From: Membranipora membranacea
Lineage: Eukaryota; Bryozoa; Gymnolaemata; Cheilostomatida; Membraniporidae
Assembly (NCBI GenBank): GCA_914767715.1
Contig: OU612074.1
Span: 22,740,062 to 22,804,061, forward strand
Direction: 5' to 3'
Length of the DNA stretch: 64,000 bases
The position numbers and the translations under genes were made by a program. Positions 46,384 through 59,490 of this stretch are shown here, in pieces; within the stretch, counting starts at the first letter, position 1, and each line of letters starts with the position of its first letter. The notes under the pieces were generated by a model, which ran no database searches, was not told the DNA's origin, and saw nothing but the letters and a program-made list of their open reading frames with translations.

Positions 46384-46700
46384 TACACCATACCATACGT
46401 AAGTACCATACCATAAGTAAGTGCCATACGTAAGTGCCATACGTAAGTACCATACGTTAGCGTACCATATGTAAGTACCAGATGTAAGTACCATATGTAA
46501 GTACCATATGTAAGTATCATACGTAACTACCATACGTAAGTACCATACATAAGTACCATACGTAAGCGTACCATATGCAAGTACCAGATGTAAGTACCAT
46601 ATGTAAGTATCATACGTAAGTACCATATGTAAGTGCCATACGTTAGTAGTACCTTACGTTAGTAGTACCATACGTTGGTACCTTACGTAAGCACACCATA
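46384..46700. repeat. 13-bp minisatellite, unit 2
   Basis: Same array as 25131-25440. The order of variant units is largely kept, with gains and losses of units near the two ends. It lies upstream of copy 2 at the same place as in unit 1. Confidence 0.9.
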
Positions 46701-47011
46701 CCTTGTCTACTGCTTGATATCCATTTTATAATCCCTACGGCTACTGGAGGACAAGGAAAACAAAAAAAAATCTGATGAAATAGACCATCCCTGTCTATAT
46801 AATTGTCTTAAGGGTGTTGCTGCGGTAAGAATGGATGCTAGATGTTTCTTGTCTCATCTAACTGAATGTACAAACATGAAAATTTTTAAATTAAGGATTA
46901 AATTTAACCAATCTCAGTGCAGCTAAAGACAATCCATGACAGCATACTCCTGTTTCACATATTGAGGATATTCTCTGCTGAGTTCAAATTAAAGTAAGGA
47001 GTAATTGCCGG

Positions 47012-47012
47012 T

Positions 47013-47044
<32 letters not shown>
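47012..47044. repeat. (TTG)n microsatellite, unit 2
   Basis: Expanded counterpart of 25752-25778. Confidence 0.85.
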
Positions 47045-47048
<4 letters not shown>

Positions 47049-47792
47049 ATCTGTAATTTCAGAACAGTCCACTCACAAAGCATTGACCTTAACAAGAGAT
47101 ATTGATAATTACATACAGACAAACAGGAGGATCCGATGAGATGAGATCATCATTGACACACAGGGGTTTTTGTAAACCAGTTGATTGTCAGCCTTTTGGT
47201 TTATAGATTATTTACAGTCTGTAGCAGCCTGACATTTAGATGGACTAGCTGATCAAAAATTAGGACTTGGGACGAGCGCTGAAGAGGTCTAGCACTAAGG
47301 TGGACTACAGGCTACAAACTCAATCAAGTTCAGAGGCAACAGGCAACAGGCAACAGACAACCAGGTTGTGTGAAAACTGCATTTGAAGGTAGAACTGAAT
47401 TCCAGTTTATCAAGCTGGTGAAAAAAGGCTTTTCCTCCAACGAATACATACTCCTGTAAGTCTCGAACCAGTACATGTCTCAAACTTAGAGTTCACAAAA
47501 AATTTAGAGACGCCTTGTCAACCATAAGAAATGAGATAGTTTTTTTTGTTGTTTCCATTACCAATATAAGCCTTACTGTGAAAAGAGATAGGTGTACTTG
47601 AACCTACATGGAAAAGCCAAGAGTTATGTCCACATGCAAAGAGAGAGGAGACAATTCCTAGGACATTTCCTCGTTAACAATTCCACTGCAGAATTTTCAT
47701 CCAGGTAAACACATTTAGGGAGCAATCCACTTCAATGTATTGTGCACTAATGAGCATCATTATAATCATAAACAAGATATTTAGATGTTGAC

Positions 47793-50204
47793 AAATCCAT
47801 TGGTGATCAACTTATTCTATTGGTTGGATGAGTCGATCAAACATGCTGACAATAAGGGCTGTGAAAACTGTCCGCTTCAAATTCCCCTTTGATATGCTGA
47901 TATTTATCATTTCGATTTCTAAATTAAATATTGTCTGTATGCTATAGTTAACTTGGAAGCTGCTTGACATTGTTCAGTATTGCTTTTTCTGCTGTTAGAA
48001 AGCAGCATCGCGCTGTCCCGTGCACACAGAGAAGGAATGAGAAGGGCTTACACTCTGATTTGTAGCCTGCAGCAAAGTAAGGATTGTCTTATAACAAATA
48101 ATTGATTGACAATAAGTACATCTGATCAGTGCGTTGTTGATTTTACAGTCCTAAAATCAATACAAATAAATCACCATTGTTTTCCGATGGCTTGTTTGTT
48201 GTTTTTAAGCAACTCTTCTCTCTACAATGTTTACATGACGATGTGATAAAGCCTCTAGTCATACTTTTTAGATTGTAATAGAGTATTGGAGAGTGTCAAC
48301 ACACGGAACTAACTAATTCTATTCTACAAATTTATTGATGTGTTAACTGGCAGGTATCATTCCTTCAAATTCCAGCCCTTCGAGAAATATAATAAATAGC
48401 TAGCAGCTGAAAAGTATTTTTATTGTAAAATACTAAACTTACTAGAGATCACTTTTGTCGTGGTTAGATCTCCCTTTGAGACCTATAAAGTGGTGCGTTA
48501 CAGGTGCTAGATTGTTGAAACAGAGCTTTAATTGCTAGGAGTTGTTGTTTGTTGGATTTTTGTTTGACTTTTATTAGACAGCGTGTTCCGTAATTTTAAA
48601 TTGGTACTGCCATTGTTCAGGAACTAGGATGTATTTTGATTGGGTTTGCGCAATATTGATTACGTAAATAAACTCTTTACCCTATGAAGAGAGGGAGACT
48701 CTTAAATCTATTAGGGGGTCAAATAAATAGTGTTTTCTTTTATATCTGATTCTGTGATACTTGATTTAATTGATATCGGTGAAGCTGCATTTACATTAGG
48801 CCATCCCCGTCAGCTGGCCACCAACTCAAGACTTAGCAGTCTTTAACCCCAAGTCTGAGCCAGAGTCTGAGACTGGCATGTGTTTACATAGCACGGGCTT
48901 AGCCAATGTTTGTCTCAGAGTAATGTAAACAGAAAATAAATGTGAGTGATAGAACAAATGGCAGTATTGTGATCACTAAATTAGGAATTTGTGTTAAGAC
49001 GGGCAGCCTTGAGACTGCAAAACGAGCACTGCTCGAATTGCCAGACACCGTCTTAAAAGCCGGTCAGACAAGGTCTGTCAACCGTTTTTTGTCATCCACA
49101 CTACACAGTCTCAGCCTCTGTCTTAGTAATTTGTCGGTTGGACTCAAGACTTGGCCAAAAAACGGCCTAATATAAACGCAGCTTAAGTCCCAAAATCACG
49201 GCTAAATGATTATTGAATGGTTGAGTGTTTTACTGTTATTTCGATTTTATTTCGGCATGTTGTGCAAAATTTCAATCAATTCATACAGCATAAAGTAAAA
49301 GGACATTGAAATATAAGGGTCTTGGGTCGGCTAAATCGTCGCATTTATTCTTCTCGGCAACCTGGATCAATCAAAGCCAAAAATACACCAGCCCTGCTTA
49401 TATAGTCAATCATAATATAACATCCCATTGGGTAAGGCCCAGGAAGGCAGGGGGGCGGGCATTGAGCAAACAGGACTATGACTGATAAAATTGCCGACGC
49501 TTCAGGGATAAGTGCATCCTCCTGTTGATAATCTCTTGATTAATTTAGGAAGTTGATAGACAAGTGATTTATTGTAGGGTGGAAGGGGTCAATGCACTTT
49601 CTCCAGTCAAACGGGTTCCAAAGAGCAACCTGCATCAAAGAGATTATCCTGCCGTATTCAAACCTCACATCAAAATTGTTGTGCTAATTGATTATTTTAT
49701 TATATGCTTTTCCTCATTGAATACTGATCGCTCTTTGTCAGTTTCCATAATAATAATACTATACCATTGTCATTTTGTTTTGTTGTGCTGGTGACGTGAG
49801 ACAGGAAGTTTATTTAGCGTTGAAAGTTTTTTGTTTTTAAATCTGGCCATGTCCTGGCTAGATTAGCTAGTACTGGTAATTTAAGCGGGTGTGGTTGGGA
49901 TATACAACTTAAATCTAAATGTAACCGATGATGCATTTCAACATGGTCATAGTGACATCGGTAGGTGCTGTTCAATTGGTATCATCTCTATTCTTCATGT
50001 AAATTTAAAAGGGTGACGATAATACCTTGTTTGTAAATAAAAGATAAAAAGATATCATCAATTAGAAAAAGAGTACTTTTACATCGGCTTATGTTTTCTC
50101 TATGTTGTAGACTATTCAATAGATATGAAAAACCAGCGAGCGGGAATCGGTGTTCAGCACATTGTTTTAATAGCTGGCATCCTTCTGCACTGCGTCTCAC
50201 TCTT
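47793..50204. other. Left part of unit 3, gene-free
   Basis: Matches 1-2390 of unit 1, including the roughly 1-kb part that unit 2 lost, and the candidate MITE (48781-49184). No coding region is supported. Confidence 0.45.
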
Positions 50205-51720
50205 GTACGGTTGTGACCTAGTAGGTGTTGGCACTAGTACATATCGTATTAAAATGTTAGACTAAGACTAGTGGCAACACTTTAAGGTAATAAACCTTTC
50301 AATCTAATGGAGAGAGTTGTTTGATAGACATGATACAGGCCTCTCAGATACACAACAATTATATTGGTTGTATTTCTGCTCTTTAAAACAGGCCTGCATG
50401 TTATTCACTATGGTTCCCTGCCTCGAATGAGTGCTCCAATTTTGATTTTGAAAATGAAAAACATCTTCCACGGCCGGGACTGCATCACACTTCAAGGACT
50501 TAAAACTGCAGGGAAAAATTTACAAAAGCATGAGTTCCCCAATTGAAACATTCCCAAAAAGGGGATTGAGAAAAAGACCTTTAACTTTTCCTGGTCAATC
50601 CATTTATGGTGCTCCGGCTCATCCTGAATTGCAGGCTTGCCACCCAGCAGGAAACAGTACAAAGAATGTGAGATCCCCATATAAAATATTACCAGTTTCC
50701 CCAAAAAAACTGTCAGGCCCCAATTCCCATAGACTTTAAGCCGCCAAATTTAAATATTAAAATTAAACGTTATCGTTTGGGAGCATTGCCAAGTAGGCCT
50801 AAGTAATTCATAAAATATTGAAGATAACTACCAGGAAACAAGTGGGAGGCCTGTGCACAATGACAAGGATAATATGAAATAGTAGGACTGAACAAGAAAA
50901 GTTGAAAGTACTGGGGACTCAGTCTAAATATCAGCTCACAATCCTCCCCCTCCCGATTGGGATTTTTCCAAGGGGAATTCAGACTTCTGCTGAGTATTTC
51001 CTCTTACACGACAGATACTAACTACTGAAATGTGATGCTTTATATTTGTCTTGTCCACTGGATGGGACTGAAAACAAACAAAAAAACAAATTTCAACCTT
51101 TGGTACTCCTGCCCTGATGAAGTCATTTTTTGGAAATGAAAAATTCCCTAGTAAATCGGTAAGAATAAATTGAAGAGGATTTGACCCGTAGGAAGTACCT
51201 CATTTAAAATATATAACCGGTTATTCACACGATAACGCTTGCAGTGTACACATGAGAGATGAGATATCAAGGGGCATTAATTGACTTCCGCTTCTGCCGA
51301 ATGACATTTTTTGACGCGAATACAAATAGCTTGATGAATCAAACAATTATACCAAATTGGCGACGTGGCGGCTTGCACACAATGCCTTCAAGGGCAATTG
51401 ACGCGGGCGATCCGGGTTCGAGTCCCGGCCGTGGCAGATGTTTTTCATTTTCAAAATCAAAATTGGACCACTCATTTGAGGCATGGAACAATAGTGAATG
51501 ACATGCAGGCCTGGTTTAAAGAGCAAAAATACAACCAATATATTTGTTGTGTATCTGGGAAGCCTTTATTATGTCTATCAAACTCAACTCTCTCCATTAG
51601 ATTGAAAGGTTTATTACTTTAAACGGTGTTGCCACTAGTCTTAGTCTAACATGTTCATACTATCTACACTAGTTCCAACACCTACTAGGGAACAACCATC
51701 TGAGCGTGAGAGAGAAAAAT
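50205..51720. mobile_element. Inverted-repeat element B, unit 3
   Basis: Counterpart of 28225-29760, with arms about 50210-50485 and 51437-51710. The outermost bases of the right end continue GAGAGAGAAAAATGCC. This mirrors the left flank in unit 2 (GGCATTTTTCTCTCTC), so the true inverted repeat reaches a little further out than the obvious arms. Confidence 0.68.
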
Positions 51721-53696
51721 GCCAAAGATAATAATAAACAATATTAATAGTTTACTTACTTTGCAGTGGATGAACTCAGTCAGCCGTCCATTTCACACTA
51801 TGAGTTCATTCTAGCTGTCAACTTTCTTGTTTATCAAGATGAGTTTTCCTTGCGTGTTTTCACCTAAATGCTGAGATTATGAATGCAACGTTCCTCCTTG
51901 TCTGGTCGCCTCACATGCAATGAACACTCTTGGATCAATGGGGCTGGTATTGATACATTTTCTAAGTACATACATACATTTGTCTCGTGGTCCTTTTGTC
52001 ATGTGGTCCACGTGTTATAGAACCTTGCAATATAATATGGACATTTTTGATTGATTAGGTTTCAATTTCAATGAAGTTTTTTGTATAGCCCAAAAAACTT
52101 CAATGACAATTGGTCAATGCAAGAAAATTGTGTTTCTGGCTACGTCTTCAATGGAATAATATCCTTGGAGGACTTGCATACAACGACAACATCACTTAGG
52201 ATGTTAGTAGAGTTTTACACAACACAAGCGACCCTCACAATGAATCAGCTGACAGATTTTTTAAAACACTGTCAGCACCTACCTTACTTAGTTAATGTGA
52301 GAAATATAGACCAATGCAATAAAACTTTCCTTCATCCAATAAATTCTAATAACACAAAATAAAAATATACTCGATAATTTTGACTCCTATTTCAATTTGC
52401 TCCTGCTTTTTGGAATTTTGGTCGTTTTTGATCTGCACTGTTTCAGATTTTCTAAAACCAATACATTACTGTTGCCCAAAATTTGGTAAGAGTACAATTA
52501 GGAATTGAATGAAATCATGAATAAAATAAACTACATATTATTGAGACCAAAGGTCCACACCTTACCCTCTCCCTTACACTCAGGCTGTTTGAGTCGGCAA
52601 TGAGAATATTGCTACAAGGCCTAACAAAACACAAATAGACTCTGGCTCATAGCTAGACACCTTTGTTGGGTGCTGGTTTGCAAACTTCTCATATGATGCA
52701 TCTTTTACAGCAAGCCCATGCAATTCCTTATCTCCAAATAAGATAAATATTTGAATCTTGACCTTTGAACCTCGAGCTTGAACCTCAAAGTTCACCTGGT
52801 AATGCTAACCAAGGGTAAATATAATAAGTTATCACCCTGATCATAGAGTTACCGATATTTCTAAGCAAATGAGAAAAATTGATGGCTGTCTATTTGCATA
52901 CAAAGTCAATCCTTTTATATTGTTGACCAGAGGTGTGTGTGTGAGGGGGTGATGTGGAGGTTGCTCTTGAGAAGGCCTGGACACAGCACTCATTGCTTCT
53001 TGATGCAAAGTTTTGTGATGTTGATGGTAGGAATTTTGGCGTGTTGTATTTGTATTGCGTAGGGTGGCAGCGGTGGAATGGAATACGCTTGTTGGATAGT
53101 AGTGGACAGCTCTATAGAACGATTCACAAGCTTGTGTCATCAAACCTGACTCTTTTGTTATGATTAAGATTTTAATTTAGATAATTAGATGGCAGGGGCG
53201 GGGTTTGTGTGCACTCTATTCACTTTGTATCTTGTAATAAATTTCAAAACAGAGAGGCAAAAAGAACTTTTTTTCATTTGAATGGACGAAACCTTTTGAA
53301 CACTAGTAAAATTAAAACAAAACACATTTGACATTTTGTGACTGTTATAGGTTTCATCTCCTGATCAATAATTGATCTATGCTCTTTCTGGTGGAAACCC
53401 TACTGAATATGAATGAGGCAAAAAATTTTTTTTTGAAATATCTGTCGAGATAAGTATCAAGGATTTACCTGTTAGAGTATGTTTGACTTGATTAGCACGA
53501 AAAAAATCAATACTCGATAATCACTGCAGATGATAACAGCATTGGTATAATATTTCTACAGTTGCTATTGATGACCTGTAAATAGTAACTCCTTGCGGCT
53601 ATGCTATTTTTTGCTGTTGATGACCGATGAATCATAACTCAAGCTCATCTATGATATAATAATTTTCTGCTTTTACTGATTATGTTGTAGCAAGTT
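51721..53696. other. Gene-free 3' flank of copy 3
   Basis: Matches 4320-6546 of unit 1 without the segment at 4523-4818. A plus-strand frame at 52081-52362 is interrupted in unit 1 and has no recognisable similarity. Confidence 0.45.
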
Positions 53697-56600
53697 CTAC
53701 CAGACTGTACATTTCTCTACTGGGTTCATCACAGAACCGACAGGGCAGCTGAATACTTTGGAGAACTCATCATTATTTGATAAGGGCTCTGTAAAAGGAA
53801 TGGGCATGATACAAGACATCGATACATAGATTCATTTTATTTTTAATTATAGTTGGTAATATTTTGCCACAGCCTCTTGATTAAGAGTGGTCTGATTCTT
53901 AGAAGAGGTAAGTTGGTGATCAATGAATTATTGTAAGAGACAATTCTACTCTGAGTATTCAGTTGTCATACTTTAAAGGTCAGTTAAATATCTATCTTGC
54001 TTTTTTGACTGGACTTTTTTGTGAGTAAAATCCACCCAAGGTTGGAGGGGAGAGTGTGTTGGGACAATAACACTTGAAAGCTACCCGTGGGGCTTGAACC
54101 AAGGTCTTCTAGAACACCAATAGCCTGGCAGTGAATAGTAGGCCTCATCTCACCATCCAAGGGAAAGATGGGTTGATGGTGATTATGAGCACGCCCGCAT
54201 ATTAAATACTTGAAATCATGCACACGTATCCAAGAAGGTCGTTCGATCTGACCATTGCCAAACTACGTAACCCGGCGTACATGGTTGGGTTATCGGCTCT
54301 ACTTGTTATTTATCTAGCATGAACTAATGTCAGATTTAGTTAGCATACCTCCATTTACCAGGAGCTTTATTCATAAACCGACCTCCGGTTACATGATGCT
54401 TCAAGGCTGACTCTCTGTCAATTCGACAATACATCTGAAACAGGTATCATATAGACATTATTTAGTGCACTAAGCGATGGGACAAGTGAATAACTGATCA
54501 ATAAAAGAATACATACAGCCCATCGTATTTGACTATTTCACCATGTATGTGTCATCTAATTTAAAAAAAATCAAAGACAGTGTTTACTCTCTACAAGATT
54601 TGGGTGGCAGCCATTATTAACACATTTAGTATAAACTTGTGGTGATTTTGAGCAGTAAAAATATGTAAAGCTTTTTGCTGTTCTGTCTCATACCTGTGCA
54701 AAATTGAGAAAGAACAATTCTTTAGAATTATATTGCATAAGCCCAGGTAGGCGTTGTCCTGGGCCATTCTTTTCTTCGTGTTTCAGGAAAGCCGCATAGC
54801 TTGTCTTTATAGCTGCATTATCAGCGATATTTTCTGGCACAGAGTGTTTACCATTGACCTGTATGATAGAAATCATTTTTTGATTAGCTTAAATTTCACT
54901 TCACATTATTGCTAAGCAAACAGATATGAGATGTCGCCAAATATTTGTGGCAAAATTTTTTTTCGTTAAGACTTGTGGATTGAAAGTAATTGTGGAATTT
55001 TTTTGGTTTATTACAACTACCACATTTAAAAGTTGTCCTAAAAATTGTTTTTCCAAAGCTTTTCTCCAACGACAAGGCTCATAACTGTCAAACAACTCAC
55101 ATTTTGATATATTTCTTCTATTTCATAAGAGGAATATTGATTTATCATGCACTCTGTCTTCTCTGTGAATGAAGCTTCTGTTTTGTCATCCCACAACTGT
55201 CCTCTGATATTTCCATCTTTGTCATACAATCGACCTTTTGTGAAGAAAGGAAAATGAAGAGCCACAGATATCATGAATTTGCGCAAATGCAAAGCAATGT
55301 AAGGATGAAGAAATATTTTTTCTTTTGTACATTGATGAAGTTACTGCACAGTTTACAGCAAAACAACCCTGAGACAAATGGCATGTTGCTCAATTAATCC
55401 CTTGAGTTTTTTCTTCACAAATATAAACGGGGAAATATCATGAACTGGCAATATTGCAATCATCTTTATTAGTAAACTTTTAATCTCGATGTATGCACTT
55501 TCTTATTGGCATTAATCACTGTACAGCTAATGAAGTGTATAATAAAAAAAGAAAAAAAAAAGAGAAAACGTTTGTCATACCTGTATTATCAAATCCATGA
55601 GTTATAGCGTGTCCGATGAAGGATCCCATCCTCCGTAATTCAGCGACCTGCAATCAGAGGCCAATCACAGCCATCAAATCTAGCCAACACTCCTCAATAT
55701 AATTGTTATAAGATTTATGAAGTCGTATAACTTATAGCTCTATCAAAAACAGGCTTCATCTAAAGGCTTAGGAAAATGACAATAAGATAGGGTTCTATTC
55801 TCCTTTTTTATTTTACTTACATCGGTTTCTGCTTGTGATAGAATGGAGGCTGAAGAGCACCAGCAGGTAAGACTGAAAATAAATAATCAAAACTCTGTTT
55901 AGAAGTTTGAGTAGAGTGGAATATTAATTTCTAACACATACAAGAAAAGCTATTCGTTAATTTCATATAAAGGCCTGTGTTATAATCACTTCTGAGCGTG
56001 TCTCTTCCCTAAATATCTAGGGGGCGATATCTAAGCTAAAATGAAGGTCATCAAGATGAGGTTTAATTTATGTTGCTCTTTGTTTGTTTTTGTTTGATTT
56101 GAAGAGTAATCGCCAACTTCATTTTTGAAGGTATTAGGATACATGGGAATATCATTATCCATCATGCGATCGCAGGTCGGCTAGGGTCAATGGCCCACGC
56201 CAGCCAATCGAAAGAGGTGAATGATTCTTCTTTAATGTGTTTCCTATTGGATCAGCAACAGAGATATGTAAATCCTGGACAGACTCACCCATTGTGTTCA
56301 GCTCAGGGTGATAAGAAGCAGTGATATCCGCCGGACCTGCCGGCCATCTATCTTTTTTTACAGGCTCAGTTATTTGTAATAATTCGTTCAGCTGTTTCCA
56401 CTTCAGCCAGTTCAGATCGTTTTGGAAGAATGTATCTGTGTCAAACTCTAGCTATATATTATATAACAGAGAATACTCAGTTAACTAACTGCATTTGATC
56501 TTTGTCTAGGGGATTTCCTCGCTTATCAAGGGGTATAACTGTAGATCTGTTGATCTAAGACAATTAATTTTAACATTTATTTATCAAACATTTATTAATT

Positions 56601-56760
56601 ACTTATCAGAGTTGAATCATTGTCTCATTTTCTGTGGTGAGTACATCTGGTGATGTTTCCGATCTATCATTCTAAACAGTTTTGGAGTATCTTTGAAACC
56701 TTTTAACACTATTCATCTCAGCCAGCAGATATTGCTATGAAGTTTAATGAATTCCTACTA

Positions 56761-57110
56761 GGATTAGCCAGTAGCTCAGTGGGTTTGAGACCCTGCCCTC
56801 TTATGCAAAAGCATTGGAGATGTTGGGTTCGAATCCCGGTGCAATCTTCCTACTACTGGCTTCAATTGACGCCCAAGGTGTGCTCCGAGCTGCCTGCAAA
56901 CTGAGAGCAATTCGGCACCGAATACGACCGCCTCACGGCTATGGCACTGTTATTTCTTAGTCTCAAGATTTTAGCCCACTTTAGTGAATGGTAACACAAG
57001 CGGTATGGGATGGGATGATCAGAATTGTAGCTGTGAATAAGTTCAATAATCAGTGATCCCCCATTATCAAGGGGTAAGATAAAACTCACAAATGGTGTCT
57101 CATCATGAGA
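56761..57110 (+). mobile_element. tRNA-derived SINE-like repeat, unit 3
   Basis: Orthologous to the copies in units 1 and 2. Box A-like GTAGCTCAGTGGG is slightly changed; box B is GGGTTCGAATCCC. Confidence 0.62.
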
Positions 57111-58026
57111 TAATAAAGGTACATACTAACAACAGACAACAAGCAAACGTCACTTGAGTTTATAGGCTTCTCCCAAAAAAGCAGATAAGCATGATTCCTG
57201 TTCTAAAACAACCCTACAAAACTGTCCAAGTCATCAATCTTCAGGTACATGGGTTCAGATATGGTTAACAACTTTTCTGGTAATTGGACAAGAATGAGTT
57301 TTGTGTTCTCCGCATATGTTTAAGCTATCCGCACCCAAGTACTCTTTTGTTGACTAGGCTATGACTATTTGTTAAGATGCTAGTCGCTTATCTCAACACT
57401 TTGCTGCATGACAGGGATTCATGGGAGTTTTTTTAAATAAGTAACCAGGTATAATAAGTGAATAGGTCTAATTAATCAAAATTTCTGGGCACTTTCATCG
57501 ATGTTTGATAGTGATTTCACTATTAGCTTGACAGCTCAAAGCTGAGAAGATTCCTAGCAATTTTTTACATAGATTGATGGGAGATAGTTCTTGAAAGCAG
57601 TTTCAATTGAGATCCTGTAAAGTATTCAGATTGCATTCTTCTAGCCTGAGTTTATCTTCTCAATTAATTCTGACACAAAAATTTAGAATCAAAACTACGT
57701 TCATACGACTATTTACAATGTGATCATTGATAACCAGATCGTCTCAGACTCTGACTCAGACTTACCCCTTCGTATACCAGATTCATCGCAGTGTCGTTGT
57801 GAATCCAGTCCGGATAACCAATGTCATTATTCATCGCAGCAAGCTAAAACAGTGGACGTTTAGTGATGAGAACTCAGTGGTTAAAAGATGCTCGGGTTCG
57901 ACTCATAACCACAACCCGAACAGCATATGCTGGGAATGTCGTTGATGATGACCAACTATGATTGAGGTATTATTTAAAAATTCAAACCAGTACAGCATCG
58001 AGAATTGAATAGACTATTTTGCAAGG

Positions 58027-59490
58027 ATTCCGAATAGCTTGAGTTGCATCTTCAAACAAATTATGATAGCTTTTTAATGGTAGATGACAGTGAGGTCTGC
58101 ATCGTTCATGATGATGTTCTTGCACTCATGCCTCGAATTCTGCGGCCTCTGACAGTTTATGATATTCCGCTTACACCAGTTGAGAGAATGGAGCACATGC
58201 GTAAGTGGCTCGGAGTTCCAAGGAGCTTCAACACTAATGCACTGTATGCCAGTTCGTTTACTCTTTCACTACCTATTAAATCGCTTGTGGAAGAGTACAA
58301 ACATCAAAAGCGAGACTGGATATGATGTTGAACGAGTCACCAGACCAGGTGATAAGGGAATGTGTTCCAACACTTGACACTGGTAAAAAATGATCTGTCA
58401 CAGAGACTGTCAGAGATACCAAATCTCGACTGGAGATAAGTGAGATTGTGGGTGCTGTGATAACGGTGGTTCTCAAAGGAATGCCCAAAGGTTAGACGGG
58501 AGATGGAAGTTGATGAGAGTGCGCAAGAAGGAAGAGGAGCGCCGCCAGACACAAGCTGTAGGCCAAGCCCAACAAGGCAGATGGTCTTGGTTGGGGTCTG
58601 TTGAGCAGCGTCAGCTCAAATGGACGGAGTTGTGGTCGATGGAGCCACAAAGGATCAGCTTTCTGGTTGGTGCAGCTTATGATCAACGACCGACCCCGGC
58701 AAACCTGGAACACTGGAATTTGACCGAAAACTCGAAATGCGTCGAGTACTCGGCCATGGGCACACTTCGACATATACTGTCGAATTGCCAACAAAGCCTG
58801 GGAAGATACACGTATAGGCATAATCAAGTCCTGAGTGTTTCGTGTAAATATGTCACGGAGATGTGTGAATATGCTAATGCTGGTGGTGAAGCCCATGAAA
58901 AGACTTCGCGCAAAAAGGGATTAACGAACAGCGGAGAATGGCAGGTGAGATGCGACCTCACAGAGCAGCTCAGCATGCCGCAGCATATTATGATCACGAA
59001 CCAAAGACCAGACTTATTTGTTTGGTCTGACAAAGGAAAAGCACTAATACTGATGGATTTGACGTTGCCTTGGGGAGAAAATCTCACATACCATATGAGA
59101 GAAAACTGGCAAGAAACGAAGATCTTGTCACACAATGCCAAGATAAAGGTTGGAATTGCGAATTATTCACAGTGGAAGTTGGCTGCCGTGGATTCATGGC
59201 TAGATCAGCTACAAAATTTCTGACTAGAGTTGGGCTTTCAGGAAGAGCACTCAAACAAGCCACAAAAAGCATAGTACATGAGGCAGAAAGCCCATCTGCA
59301 TGGATTTGGCAACAGCACTCTGTGAAGACAGAAGCTAAGTAATCCTATTACTTGTAAGCTGGGGTTTAGCACACTAACTTTGTTTTGTGGAATTGCCCAG
59401 CATTTCATTCCTTTTGTTATAATCCTTGTAAGGATTAGAATGAGGGCAATATGCAAGCTACTTTGTTGAAAGTCAATGTCTATGACATTT
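58027..59490 (+). mobile_element. Non-LTR retroelement fragment, unit 3 (degenerate)
   Basis: Same insertion as in units 1 and 2. The frame 58510-59223 keeps the Cys-rich cluster (first position changed, [17 protein letters not shown]) and RPDLFVWSD...LTLPWGEN. A second frame, 59070-59342, carries the C-terminal [20 protein letters not shown] in another register. The first part is broken by several small deletions (58195, 58300 and 58390 areas). Confidence 0.7.

Larger units (their letters stand above)
26520..47792. repeat. Tandem unit 2
   Basis: About 21.3 kb. The sequence just before its start (26490-26519) is repeated just before unit 3 (47763-47792), which fixes a head-to-tail array. Relative to unit 1 it has lost about 1 kb near 26878 and 2.6 kb near 37149, and has gained 43834-44197. 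Confidence 0.9.
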